From Bacteroidota bacterium (GTDB lineage Bacteria; Bacteroidota; Bacteroidia; Flavobacteriales_F; PHOS-HE28): 14,057 nt of DNA. The notes under the pieces are model-generated. The model saw only the letters and a list, made by a program, of their open reading frames with translations, did not search any database and had not been told where the DNA came from. A program made the translations under genes and the position numbers. Below are positions 1-5,827 of this stretch, in pieces. Position 1 is the first letter of the stretch. The number at the start of each line of letters is the position of its first letter. The stretch covers positions 1-14,057 of the forward strand of contig CAUJFM010000297.1 in NCBI GenBank assembly GCA_963169595.1. Direction: 5' to 3'.

Positions 1-206
1 TCACCAAGCCGGTGACGCTGGAGGTGGAGTTCGGCGGGAAGAACACGGACCCCTGGGGCAACGAGAAGCTGGCCTTCGCCCTCAACGGCCGCATCAACCG
101 CAAGGACTGGGGCCTCAACTGGAACGCGGCCTTGGAAACGGGCGGCGTGCTCGTGAGCGATGAGGTGCGCCTCAGCGCCGAAGTGCAATTCGTGAAACAA
201 GCCTGA
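1..206 (+). CDS. YceI family protein, 3' end only
   Basis: This is the C-terminal part (about 67 residues) of a gene entering from the left, read in the frame starting at base 3 and ending with TGA at 204-206. The text TKPVTLEVEFGG, then DPWGNEKLAFALNGRINRKD, then a GVLVSDEVRLSAEVQF-type last strand is the classic end of the YceI lipocalin-like beta barrel. YceI proteins are usually periplasmic and bind isoprenoid or other amphiphilic lipids; many are stress-induced. The start and any signal peptide lie outside the window, so location is not visible. Family assignment is confident; the ligand is unknown. Confidence 0.9.
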   Translation, partial: TKPVTLEVEFGGKNTDPWGNEKLAFALNGRINRKDWGLNWNAALETGGVLVSDEVRLSAEVQFVKQA

Positions 207-211
207 AATTG

Positions 212-307
212 GCCGCAGAGGCGCAGGGATGCAGAGAAGAGCCGGTGCGATGGAACGTGCGAACACGGGCCTGATCCTCCCACTCTGCGCCTTTGCGCCT
301 CTGCGGC
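212..307. repeat. Inverted repeat spanning the yceI-DODA spacer
   Basis: GCCGCAGAGGCGCA (212-225) is the perfect reverse complement of TGCGCCTCTGCGGC (294-307). A further GCAGAG inside the left arm matches CTCTGC inside the right arm after five mismatched positions. The arms are about 27 nt and enclose about 43 nt. The unit fills nearly the whole 114-bp gap between the two genes. It may be a REP- or MITE-like repeat, or a transcript hairpin acting as terminator or stabiliser for yceI. There is no T-tract, so simple intrinsic termination is not obvious. Confidence 0.65.
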
Positions 308-320
308 GAGAACCGAACCG

Positions 321-1208
321 ATGGACCGCAAGCAATTCCTTCTCTCATTCGCCACGCTGCCATTGGCAGGCGCCGCCATGAAACTCACCGACCTTACCCG
401 CATCACCGACCCGCTGCAGCCCAGCCCGCGAATGCCGGTGCTCTTTCTGGGCCACGGCAGTCCCATGAACGCCATCGAGGAGAACGAGTTCGTGCAGGGC
501 TTCCGCAAGGCGGCCGCCGAACTTCCGCGTCCGCAGGCCATCCTGGTGGTGAGCGCGCATTGGGAAACGCGCGGCACGCAGGTGACCGCCATGGCCCACC
601 CGCGCACCATCCACGACTTCGGCGGCTTCCCCAAGGCCCTGTTCGAGGTGCAATACCCCGCGCCCGGCAGTCCGGAGCTGGCGGAGGAGGTGAAGCGTTC
701 CATCACCAGCACCACCGTGGGGCTGGACCACAGCTGGGGGCTGGACCATGGCGCATGGAGCGTGGTGAAACACCTCTACCCCAAGGCCGATGTGCCCGTG
801 ATCCAGATGAGCATCGACTACAGCTTGAAGCCCGAGCAGCACTACGCCCTGGCGAAGGAGATCGCCCGGCTGCGCGACAAGGGCGTGCTCATCATCGGCA
901 GCGGCAACATGGTGCATAACCTGGGCCTGGTGGCCTGGGACAAGCTGCACCAGAGCTACGCCTTCGATTGGGCGGAGGAGGCGCGCGCCCGCATGAACCA
1001 GGCGATCCTCACCGGCGACCATGCATCACTGGTGAACTTCCACGCCCAGGGCAAGGCCTTCGAGCTGGCCATCAACAGTGGCGAGCACTTCGTGCCGCTG
1101 CTCTACACCCTCGCCCTGCAGGGGAAGGACGAACGCGCCATGCTCTTCAACGACAAGCCGCTGGCCGGCTCGCTCACCATGACCTCCGTACGCATTGGCA
1201 AGGCCTGA
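321..1208 (+). CDS. ygiD: 4,5-DOPA dioxygenase extradiol family (DODA/LigB-like, YgiD type)
   Basis: A 295-residue protein of the class III extradiol ring-cleavage dioxygenase superfamily, DODA/YgiD branch. Visible family blocks are LFLGHGSPMNAIE (about 42-53), AILVVSAHWETRGT (73-86), IHDFGGFPKALFEVQYPAPG (97-116), WGLDHGAWSVVKHLYP (139-154), IIGSGNMVHNL (191-201) and SGEHFVPLLY (253-262). H45, H80 and H256 are the likely metal ligands by family analogy; H98 and H143 are other conserved histidines. Bacterial members open catechols such as L-DOPA in vitro, but their physiological substrate is usually unknown. The N-terminal 20 residues (MDRKQFLLSFATLPLAGAAM) are leader-like; ATG codons at 378 and 432 are alternative starts. 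It is the first gene of a tight cluster: the next ATG is 4 nt past its stop. Confidence 0.88.
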   Translation: MDRKQFLLSFATLPLAGAAMKLTDLTRITDPLQPSPRMPVLFLGHGSPMNAIEENEFVQGFRKAAAELPRPQAILVVSAHWETRGTQVTAMAHPRTIHDFGGFPKALFEVQYPAPGSPELAEEVKRSITSTTVGLDHSWGLDHGAWSVVKHLYPKADVPVIQMSIDYSLKPEQHYALAKEIARLRDKGVLIIGSGNMVHNLGLVAWDKLHQSYAFDWAEEARARMNQAILTGDHASLVNFHAQGKAFELAINSGEHFVPLLYTLALQGKDERAMLFNDKPLAGSLTMTSVRIGKA

Positions 1209-1212
1209 ACCC

Positions 1213-2211
1213 ATGCACCACACCCTGCTCACCGCACTGTTCATCCACACGATCATCCTTACGGGCTGCGCACAGCCCACAACACACATGAACGACCTGA
1301 CCAACCCACTGCTCTGTGACCCCGATACCGGCGTATGCGCCGTGCCTGGAATGGAGGCCGACGCGGGAACCCTGTTCGCGCAACCCGCAGCATCGAAGAC
1401 CAAGCCCATCACCCTGCTCTACTTCACGGACCCCATCTGCAGCAGCTGTTGGGGTGCCGAGCCGCAATTGCGCCGCTTGAAAGCGGAGTATGGCCACCTG
1501 GTCGATGTGCAGTACCACATGGGCGGCCTGCTGCCCGGCTGGGATGTGTACAACAGCGGCGGCATCAGCAAGCCCAGCGACGTGGCCGGACATTGGGACG
1601 AGGTGAGCCCGCACTACCGCATGCCCATCATCGGCGATGTGTGGCTGGAGGACCCGCTGCCCAGCAGCTATCCGCCGAGCATCGCCTTCAAGGCCGCCCA
1701 GCTGCAGGACCCCGCCAAGGCGCTCGTGTTCCTGCGCCGTCTGCGCGAGCAGGTGCTGGTGGAGAAGAAGAACATCACCAAGTGGCCCGTGATCGCCGAT
1801 GCGGCCACCTTCGCTGGACTGGATGTGACGCGCCTGGAGGCCGACCACAAAGGCGCGGCCAACGCGCTCTTCCAAGCCGACCTTACGCTGGCGCGGTCGC
1901 TGGGGGTGCGTGGCTTCCCCACCTTCATCTTCAGCAACGATGCGGGTGAACGCCAGCTGGTGTACGGGGCGCGGCCCTACGCCACCTTCGAGGAGGCGGT
2001 GAAGAAGCTCATGCCCGGTGCGGCTCCCGATCCACGTCCCAGCACCTTGCCGGAGCTCTTCGCCACACATCACTCCTGGTGTGCTGAAGAGGTGGCCGTG
2101 ATGCTGGGCATCACCCACGCCCAGGCCCTGGCGCAACTGCAGGCCGCGGAAAAGGCCGGCACCGTGCGCGCCGTACACACGCGCAACGGCAGCGTGTGGC
2201 ACAGGCGCTGA
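1213..2211 (+). CDS. DsbA/FrnE-like thioredoxin-fold oxidoreductase with C-terminal winged-helix-like segment
   Basis: From ATG 1213 this is 332 residues. The redox motif is DPICSSCWGAEP with C76 and C79, followed by a helical insertion and a cis-proline loop (GVRGFPTFIF, P236), the layout of the DsbA/FrnE/SpxH group. The last 55 residues (about 278-332) resemble a winged helix: EEVAVMLGITHAQALAQLQAA, then a wing ending GSVWHRR. The N-terminus chosen here gives a lipoprotein-like signal ending IILTGC (C19). An internal ATG at 1288 starts MNDLTNPLLCDPDTGVC, which resembles the usual start of cytoplasmic Bacteroidota homologues, so location depends on the start. C35 and C42 are an extra cysteine pair. 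It sits 4 nt after the dioxygenase and 39 nt before the RclC-like gene, so co-transcription is likely. The exact partner is unknown. Confidence 0.8.
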   Translation: MHHTLLTALFIHTIILTGCAQPTTHMNDLTNPLLCDPDTGVCAVPGMEADAGTLFAQPAASKTKPITLLYFTDPICSSCWGAEPQLRRLKAEYGHLVDVQYHMGGLLPGWDVYNSGGISKPSDVAGHWDEVSPHYRMPIIGDVWLEDPLPSSYPPSIAFKAAQLQDPAKALVFLRRLREQVLVEKKNITKWPVIADAATFAGLDVTRLEADHKGAANALFQADLTLARSLGVRGFPTFIFSNDAGERQLVYGARPYATFEEAVKKLMPGAAPDPRPSTLPELFATHHSWCAEEVAVMLGITHAQALAQLQAAEKAGTVRAVHTRNGSVWHRR

Positions 2212-2250
2212 TCGTTCTCTTTGCCCGCACCTCATCCACGATACCGCGCC

Positions 2251-2814
2251 ATGCTCACCACCCTGCTGCACCACGCCACACGCCTTGACCGTGTGGGCAT
2301 GCACCTGCTCCGCTATGGCACCGTGCTGGTGCTGCTTTGGATCGGTGGCCTCAAGGTGTACCACTACGAGGCCGACGGCATCGTGCCCTTCGTGGCCAAC
2401 AGCCCGGTGATGCGCTTCTTCTACCACCATGACGCACCGGACTACAAGGCGCACATGAACAAGGAAGGCCAGGTGGTGCCCGAGAACCGCGCGTGGCACG
2501 AGGCCAACGGCACCTATCCCTTCGCCCTCGGTCTCGGTGCGGTCATCTGCGCCATCGGCCTGCTCATCGCGCTCTATCCATGGTTCCCGCGCTTGTCCGC
2601 GCTGGGCAGCTTCCTGTGCATCGGCATGTCGGTGATCACGCTCAGCTTCCTCATCACCACGCCGGAGACCTGGGTGCCCGACCTGGGCGGACCCGAGCAC
2701 GGCTTCCCGCTGCTGAGTGGTGCGGGCCGGCTGGTGGTGAAGGATGCGATCATGCTCGGTGCCAGCGTGGTGACCCTGGCGGATGCGGCACGGAAGGCGC
2801 TCCGGTCCGCCTGA
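2251..2814 (+). CDS. YkgB/RclC family (DUF417) inner-membrane protein
   Basis: A 187-residue membrane protein with about four hydrophobic segments (about 20-36, 90-108, 115-136, 160-178). The family signature is clear: WIGGLKVYHYEADGIVPFVANSP (about 30-52), AWHEANGTYPFALGLG (81-96) and GAGRLVVKDAIMLGASV (157-173). E. coli RclC, of this family, belongs to the reactive-chlorine resistance operon rclABC; its biochemical role is not settled. ATG 2251 is preferred over an upstream in-frame TTG at 2221 because conserved sequence begins after it. As last gene of the dioxygenase and DsbA-like cluster, it supports a redox-stress role for the operon by inference. I leave the symbol blank because orthology to RclC is not proven. 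Confidence 0.85.
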   Translation: MLTTLLHHATRLDRVGMHLLRYGTVLVLLWIGGLKVYHYEADGIVPFVANSPVMRFFYHHDAPDYKAHMNKEGQVVPENRAWHEANGTYPFALGLGAVICAIGLLIALYPWFPRLSALGSFLCIGMSVITLSFLITTPETWVPDLGGPEHGFPLLSGAGRLVVKDAIMLGASVVTLADAARKALRSA

Positions 2815-2825
2815 CCGGTGATCGT

Positions 2826-2845
2826 GTGCCGTGTGGTACCGGCAC
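2826..2845. terminator. Possible hairpin between convergent genes
   Basis: GTGCCG (2826-2831) and CGGCAC (2840-2845) form a 6-bp stem with an 8-nt loop in the 63-bp gap between the converging RclC-like and MFS genes. There is no T-tract on either side, so a terminator role rests mainly on position. Confidence 0.25.
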
Positions 2846-2877
2846 CAGGTACGGCCCATGCGCATGGCAGCCGCGCG

Positions 2878-4053
2878 TCAAGACCGCTGGGGTGCGCGCA
2901 CCAGCAACCCCAGATAGCCCATCACCACCAGCACCATCGCCGCCGATCCCGCGAAGGTGACCGCCGCACCGAAGGCCATCCACAGCGCGCCCGCCAGGCT
3001 GCTGGCCACCAGCGCGCACAGGCTTTGCAGGCCGGCATAGGCGCCTGCGGCCGAGGCCATCTCCTCCTGGGGCACAACGTGACCGATCCAGGCCTTGGCC
3101 ACGCCCTCGGTGGCGGCGGCATAGAGGCCATAGAGCAGGAAGAACACGGCCACCATCACCAGGCCGTTGGCGGAGGCCATGCCGAAGTAGACCGCCGCGA
3201 AGAGGAGCAGGCCGATCAGGAACACGCGCTTCACCCCGATGCGGTCCGCCAGCATGCCTAGCGGAAAGGCGAAGAGCGCGTACACGCCGTTGTAGAAGAT
3301 GTACACGCCGATGGTGTGGCTGTCGCTGAGGCCCGCCTGTTTGGCGCCGAGCAGCAGGAACACATCGCTGCTGTTGAAGAGCGCAAAGAGCAGCAGACCG
3401 GTGGTGAGGCGGCGGTAGTCGCGGGGGGCCTCCTTCCAATAGCGCAGTGAGGCGAAGAAGCCCGGCCAGGCTCCCTTCCTTCCCGTGGGCACCGGCTCCT
3501 TCAGCAGGCGGGTGAGCCCGATGGCCAGCAGCCCCGGCACAACCGCGATGAGGAAGAGGGTGACGTAGTCCTCCGGATGGAAATGCAGGTAGACCAGCGC
3601 CAGCGCCGGACCGAACACCGCGCCCAGCGTGTCCATGCTGCGGTGGAAGCCGAAGACGCGCCCCTTGTTGGCGGGCGTGCACTCGGCGTTGAGCATGGCA
3701 TCGCGCGCACCGGTGCGCAGGCCCTTGCCCAGGCGGTCGGTGGTGCGCGCCGCGAACACCCACCACGGTGACGCCATCACCGCGAGCATGGGCTTGCTGA
3801 GGGCACTGAGCAGATAGCCCCATTGCACAAAGGGCAGGCGCCGTTGCAGCTGGTCGCTCCGCAGCCCGAACCAGCCCTTGCTCAGTCCGGCGGTCGCTTC
3901 GGCCACCCCTTCCAGGATGCCGATCAGCAGCATGCTGAACCCGATGTGCTGCAGGTACAGCGGCATCACCGGGTACAGCATCTCGCTGGCCATGTCGGTG
4001 AAGAGGCTCACCAGCGAGAGGACCCAGACGGTGCGGGTAAGGGCGCGGGACAT
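2878..4053 (-). CDS. MFS transporter
   Basis: A 391-residue major facilitator superfamily protein with about 12 hydrophobic segments. The N-terminal half has LFTDMASEMLYPVMPLYL (about 17-34) and the loop motif DRLGKGLRTGARDAM (106-120), a variant of the MFS D-R-x-G-K-G signature seen in putative drug and metabolite exporters. The C-terminal half has PLGMLADRIGVKRVF, the second copy of motif A. The substrate cannot be read from the sequence. ATG 4053 is preferred; a GTG two codons plus one earlier (4060-4062) overlaps the promoter-like box. The gene stands alone, converging with the RclC-like gene and separated from ppa by a repeat-rich gap. Confidence 0.88.
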   Translation of the reverse strand: MSRALTRTVWVLSLVSLFTDMASEMLYPVMPLYLQHIGFSMLLIGILEGVAEATAGLSKGWFGLRSDQLQRRLPFVQWGYLLSALSKPMLAVMASPWWVFAARTTDRLGKGLRTGARDAMLNAECTPANKGRVFGFHRSMDTLGAVFGPALALVYLHFHPEDYVTLFLIAVVPGLLAIGLTRLLKEPVPTGRKGAWPGFFASLRYWKEAPRDYRRLTTGLLLFALFNSSDVFLLLGAKQAGLSDSHTIGVYIFYNGVYALFAFPLGMLADRIGVKRVFLIGLLLFAAVYFGMASANGLVMVAVFFLLYGLYAAATEGVAKAWIGHVVPQEEMASAAGAYAGLQSLCALVASSLAGALWMAFGAAVTFAGSAAMVLVVMGYLGLLVRAPQRS

Positions 4054-4061
4054 GGGTCTCA

Positions 4062-4069
4062 CAAAGATG
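4062..4069 (-). promoter_or_regulatory. Promoter-like -7 box for the MFS gene
   Basis: On the - strand CATCTTTG matches seven of eight positions of the Bacteroidota TAnnTTTG element (the wildcards counted as matches). It ends 8 nt before ATG 4053, implying a leader of only a few bases. No matching -33 TTG was found. Confidence 0.4.
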
Positions 4070-4075
4070 AGCCGC

Positions 4076-4159
4076 TCACCCTTTCACGAACCGCCCCACG
4101 AAGACGCGGCCATCGGCCTGTGCGCGGCAGAGTTAGGTGCCCTGGGGCAGGGGGCTCAG
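4076..4159 (-). pseudogene. Relic of a T9SS C-terminal sorting domain
   Basis: Read on the - strand this 84-nt stretch gives LSPLPQGT, a stop, then LCRAQADGRVFVGRFVKG and a TGA. It aligns without gaps to the last 27 codons plus stop of the T9SS gene at 5098-5703 (LGSLPQGTYVYRALADGRAF and onward). By eye about 70 of 84 bases agree. The codon for Y183 has become TAA, and homology stops abruptly at 4159, where a short tandem repeat begins. It has no start or signal peptide and is best read as the decayed 3' end of a deleted or recombined T9SS cargo gene. Confidence 0.75.
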
Positions 4160-4175
4160 AATGTAGAATGTAGAA
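4159..4175. repeat. Short tandem repeat, 7-bp unit
   Basis: The unit GAATGTA occurs twice in a row followed by GAA, and GAATGTG recurs at 4180-4186. It begins exactly where homology of the sorting-domain relic ends. The rest of this spacer to about 4280 is more AT-rich than its surroundings and holds no gene I can support. Confidence 0.5.
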
Positions 4176-4280
4176 ACTCGAATGTGCAGGACGATGATGC
4201 GGTGAGCGATGCCATTGATCATTCACCGCTTTACATGCTTCATTATCCATTCTCCCAAGCTAAGCTCCGTTGTGCGCAGG

Positions 4281-4369
4281 GCAGGGTCCACTTCGTGAGA
4301 CCCTGCCGAGGCGCAAGGCAGGACCCACTGCGTGAGGTCCGATAGGCATCGGTCCTGCCGAGGCGCAAG
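4281..4369. repeat. Two tandem hairpin units after ppa
   Basis: The 16-mer CCTGCCGAGGCGCAAG occurs at 4302-4317 and 4354-4369. Each copy follows a hairpin. Unit one pairs GCAGGGTC (4281-4288) with GACCCTGC (4299-4306), with CAC/GTG inside. Unit two pairs CAGGACC (4319-4325) with GGTCCTG (4351-4357), or GGACC with GGTCC at 4336-4340, again with CAC/GTG inside. The array ends one base before the ppa stop codon, so it forms the 3' untranslated region of ppa. It may be a REP-like family that also ends or protects the transcript. Confidence 0.65.
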
Positions 4370-4370
4370 T

Positions 4371-4910
4371 TCAGCCCCGCTTGCCGAAGGTGTTCACGTA
4401 GAGCGCGATGCTCTCCTGCACAATGCGCTGAGCCTCGTTGCGCCCCAGGAAGTTCTCCACCACCACCTCCTTGTGCTCCAACTTCTTGTAGTCCTCGAAG
4501 AAGCGCCGGATCTGCACCGTGGTATGGGGCGCCAGCTGGCTGATGTCGGCGATGTGGTTCACGCTCTCATCGTGCGTGGCCACCGCGATGATCTTGTCGT
4601 CGGCCTCACCCTGGTCCACCATGCGCATCACACCGATCACGGTGGCTTCCACCAAACACAGGTGCGGCAGCGTGAGGCTGGTGAGCACCAGGATGTCCAG
4701 CGGGTCCTTGTCGTCGCAATACGTGCCGGGGATGAATCCATAGTTGGCCGGGTAATGCACCGCGCTGAAGAGCACCCGGTCCAGCATCAGCAGGCCGCTC
4801 TCCTTGTGCAGCTCGTACTTGCCCTTGCTGTCCTTGGGGATCTCGATGATGGCGTTGACGCGTTGAGGGGCGTTCTCGCCGGGGCTGATGTCGTGCCAGG
4901 GATGGATCAT
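4371..4910 (-). CDS. ppa: Inorganic pyrophosphatase, family I
   Basis: A 179-residue soluble, cytoplasmic Mg-dependent enzyme that hydrolyses pyrophosphate to two phosphates, pulling biosynthetic reactions forward. Visible active-site elements are E23 in AIIEIPKDSKGKYEL, K31, R45, the block HYPANYGFIPGT (52-63, Y57), the metal-binding signature DKDPLDILV (67-75: D67, D69, D72) and EADDKIIAV (102-110: D104 or D105, K106). Near the end, RRFFEDYKKLEHKEV is the usual family I tail. The length is normal. ATG 4910 gives the expected N-terminus. It appears monocistronic: 187 bp lie upstream, before the T9SS gene on the same strand, and a hairpin repeat lies directly downstream. Confidence 0.96.
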   Translation of the reverse strand: MIHPWHDISPGENAPQRVNAIIEIPKDSKGKYELHKESGLLMLDRVLFSAVHYPANYGFIPGTYCDDKDPLDILVLTSLTLPHLCLVEATVIGVMRMVDQGEADDKIIAVATHDESVNHIADISQLAPHTTVQIRRFFEDYKKLEHKEVVVENFLGRNEAQRIVQESIALYVNTFGKRG

Positions 4911-4914
4911 GAAG

Positions 4915-4922
4915 CGAAGTTC
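4915..4922 (-). promoter_or_regulatory. Weak promoter-like box for ppa
   Basis: On the - strand GAACTTCG resembles TAnnTTTG with two mismatches and ends 4 nt before ATG 4910, the same spacing as in the T9SS and SulP genes. It would give a leaderless mRNA. The other ~170 bp back to 5098 show nothing I can name. Confidence 0.25.
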
Positions 4923-5097
4923 CGTAGTTCGGCCGACCTATCCACCTGCTCTGTGGAATGATGGAGAGCAGCATGAATGCGTGGACGGAACGGGGCTGAG
5001 GGTTCGGTCTGCGCATCCGACATTCTCCCGTGAATGGGCGCGGGCTGCACCTGCCGCATCGGTCGGTCGCCCCCTCCCGTGGCAGGCTGTTGCCCCC

Positions 5098-5703
5098 TCA
5101 CGCCTTCACGAACCTTCCCACGAAGGCACGGCCATCGGCCAGCGCGCGGTACACGTAGGTGCCCTGGGGCAGGGAGCCCAGGTCCAGGCGCAGCAGCGGA
5201 CCCGCGAGGTCCTGGAAGAAAAGTACCGTTCGGCCGGAAAGGTCATGCACCTGCAGGTCCACCGTGGTGCCGGGTGCCACGTTCAGCAGCAGGGTGGCCT
5301 CGCCCGTGGTGGGTGTTGGGTAGAAGCGCTGCTCGGTGGTGCGCAGTTGTTCATAAAGCACCGACCTGACGGAACTGTGGCCATCGATGCCCAGCTTCAC
5401 GCGGTAGTGGAGCAGGCTCAGCTCGGGTGGTGCCGTATCGAACCAGTCGTAGCGGCGCGGCACCACGGGGTCGCCGCACAGGCCTTGGATACGGTGTACG
5501 GCGGTGAAGTGGATGCCATCGGTGCTGCGCTCCACCTCCTGCCCATCGCAGGTGTTGCCGCCCAGGATGGTCCAGTCGATGTGGATGGAGGCGTCCACCA
5601 CCTCCACGGTGTACGCGGCCAGGAAGGGATGCTCCTGGGCGCGCACGGGGCCGGCCGCGATCAGCGCCAGCACGAACAGTTGGACCGGTCCCCGCAACGG
5701 CAT
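5098..5703 (-). CDS. Small T9SS-secreted protein with type A sorting domain
   Basis: A 201-residue protein. Residues 1-22 are a Sec signal peptide (MPLRGPVQLFVLALIAAGPV, cleavage near RAQ). The middle (about 28-105) looks like a beta-sandwich of the fibronectin-III kind: IHIDWTILGG, VERSTDGIHF and LLHYRVKLG, with two cysteines (C52, C76) that could pair. Residues 128-201 are a type A sorting domain: FYPTPTTGEATLLL, VDLQVHDLSGRTV, then LPQGTYVYR and a GRFVK end. It should cross the outer membrane by the T9SS and be released or anchored on the surface. No enzyme motif is seen. It is divergent from the multicopper oxidase, and its 3' end has a decayed paralogue at 4076-4159. Confidence 0.85.
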   Translation of the reverse strand: MPLRGPVQLFVLALIAAGPVRAQEHPFLAAYTVEVVDASIHIDWTILGGNTCDGQEVERSTDGIHFTAVHRIQGLCGDPVVPRRYDWFDTAPPELSLLHYRVKLGIDGHSSVRSVLYEQLRTTEQRFYPTPTTGEATLLLNVAPGTTVDLQVHDLSGRTVLFFQDLAGPLLRLDLGSLPQGTYVYRALADGRAFVGRFVKA

Positions 5704-5707
5704 GGTA

Positions 5708-5715
5708 CAAAGATC
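5708..5715 (-). promoter_or_regulatory. Promoter-like -7 box for the T9SS gene
   Basis: On the - strand GATCTTTG differs from TAnnTTTG only at the first base. It ends 4 nt before ATG 5703, so initiation at the usual distance would start the mRNA at or next to the start codon. Confidence 0.45.
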
Positions 5716-5765
5716 GGCAGCACAAGGGGCCTTGCTCCACGGCCGTGCGGATACGTCCACGCCGC

Positions 5766-5781
5766 ACTGACCGCGGTCAGT
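5766..5781. promoter_or_regulatory. 16-bp perfect palindrome, candidate operator (TGAC-N4-GTCA)
   Basis: ACTGACCGCGGTCAGT is its own reverse complement. It lies in the 124-bp gap between the divergent T9SS gene and the multicopper oxidase and contains TGAC-CGCG-GTCA (5768-5779), a CRP/FNR-type half-site arrangement. An outer 8-bp inverted repeat, TCCACGCC (5756-5763) and GGCGTGGA (5795-5802), brackets it. The same TGAC-N4-GTCA pattern occurs upstream of the fasciclin gene at 13152-13163. The centre is 54.5 bp from the oxidase ATG. The regulator is unknown. Confidence 0.55.
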
Positions 5782-5802
5782 TCCCGGTTGCGCTGGCGTG
5801 GA

Positions 5803-5810
5803 GAGCTTCG
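5803..5810 (+). promoter_or_regulatory. Weak promoter-like box for the multicopper oxidase
   Basis: GAGCTTCG is a poor match to TAnnTTTG on its own. It is listed because its last base lies 36.5 bp from the centre of the 5766-5781 palindrome, the same distance as in front of the fasciclin gene. The leader would be about 13 nt. Confidence 0.3.
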
Positions 5811-5827
5811 CCACAGACCTGCCCGAC

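Noticed and set aside
1174..2865. A 563-codon open frame on the - strand
   Set aside because: It covers the DsbA-like and RclC-like genes in antisense; those have clear family motifs, this frame has none.
4159..4260. CRISPR-like or mobile-element signal in the repeat-rich gap before ppa
   Set aside because: The repeats are short, few and adjacent without spacers, and there is no transposase or cas gene.
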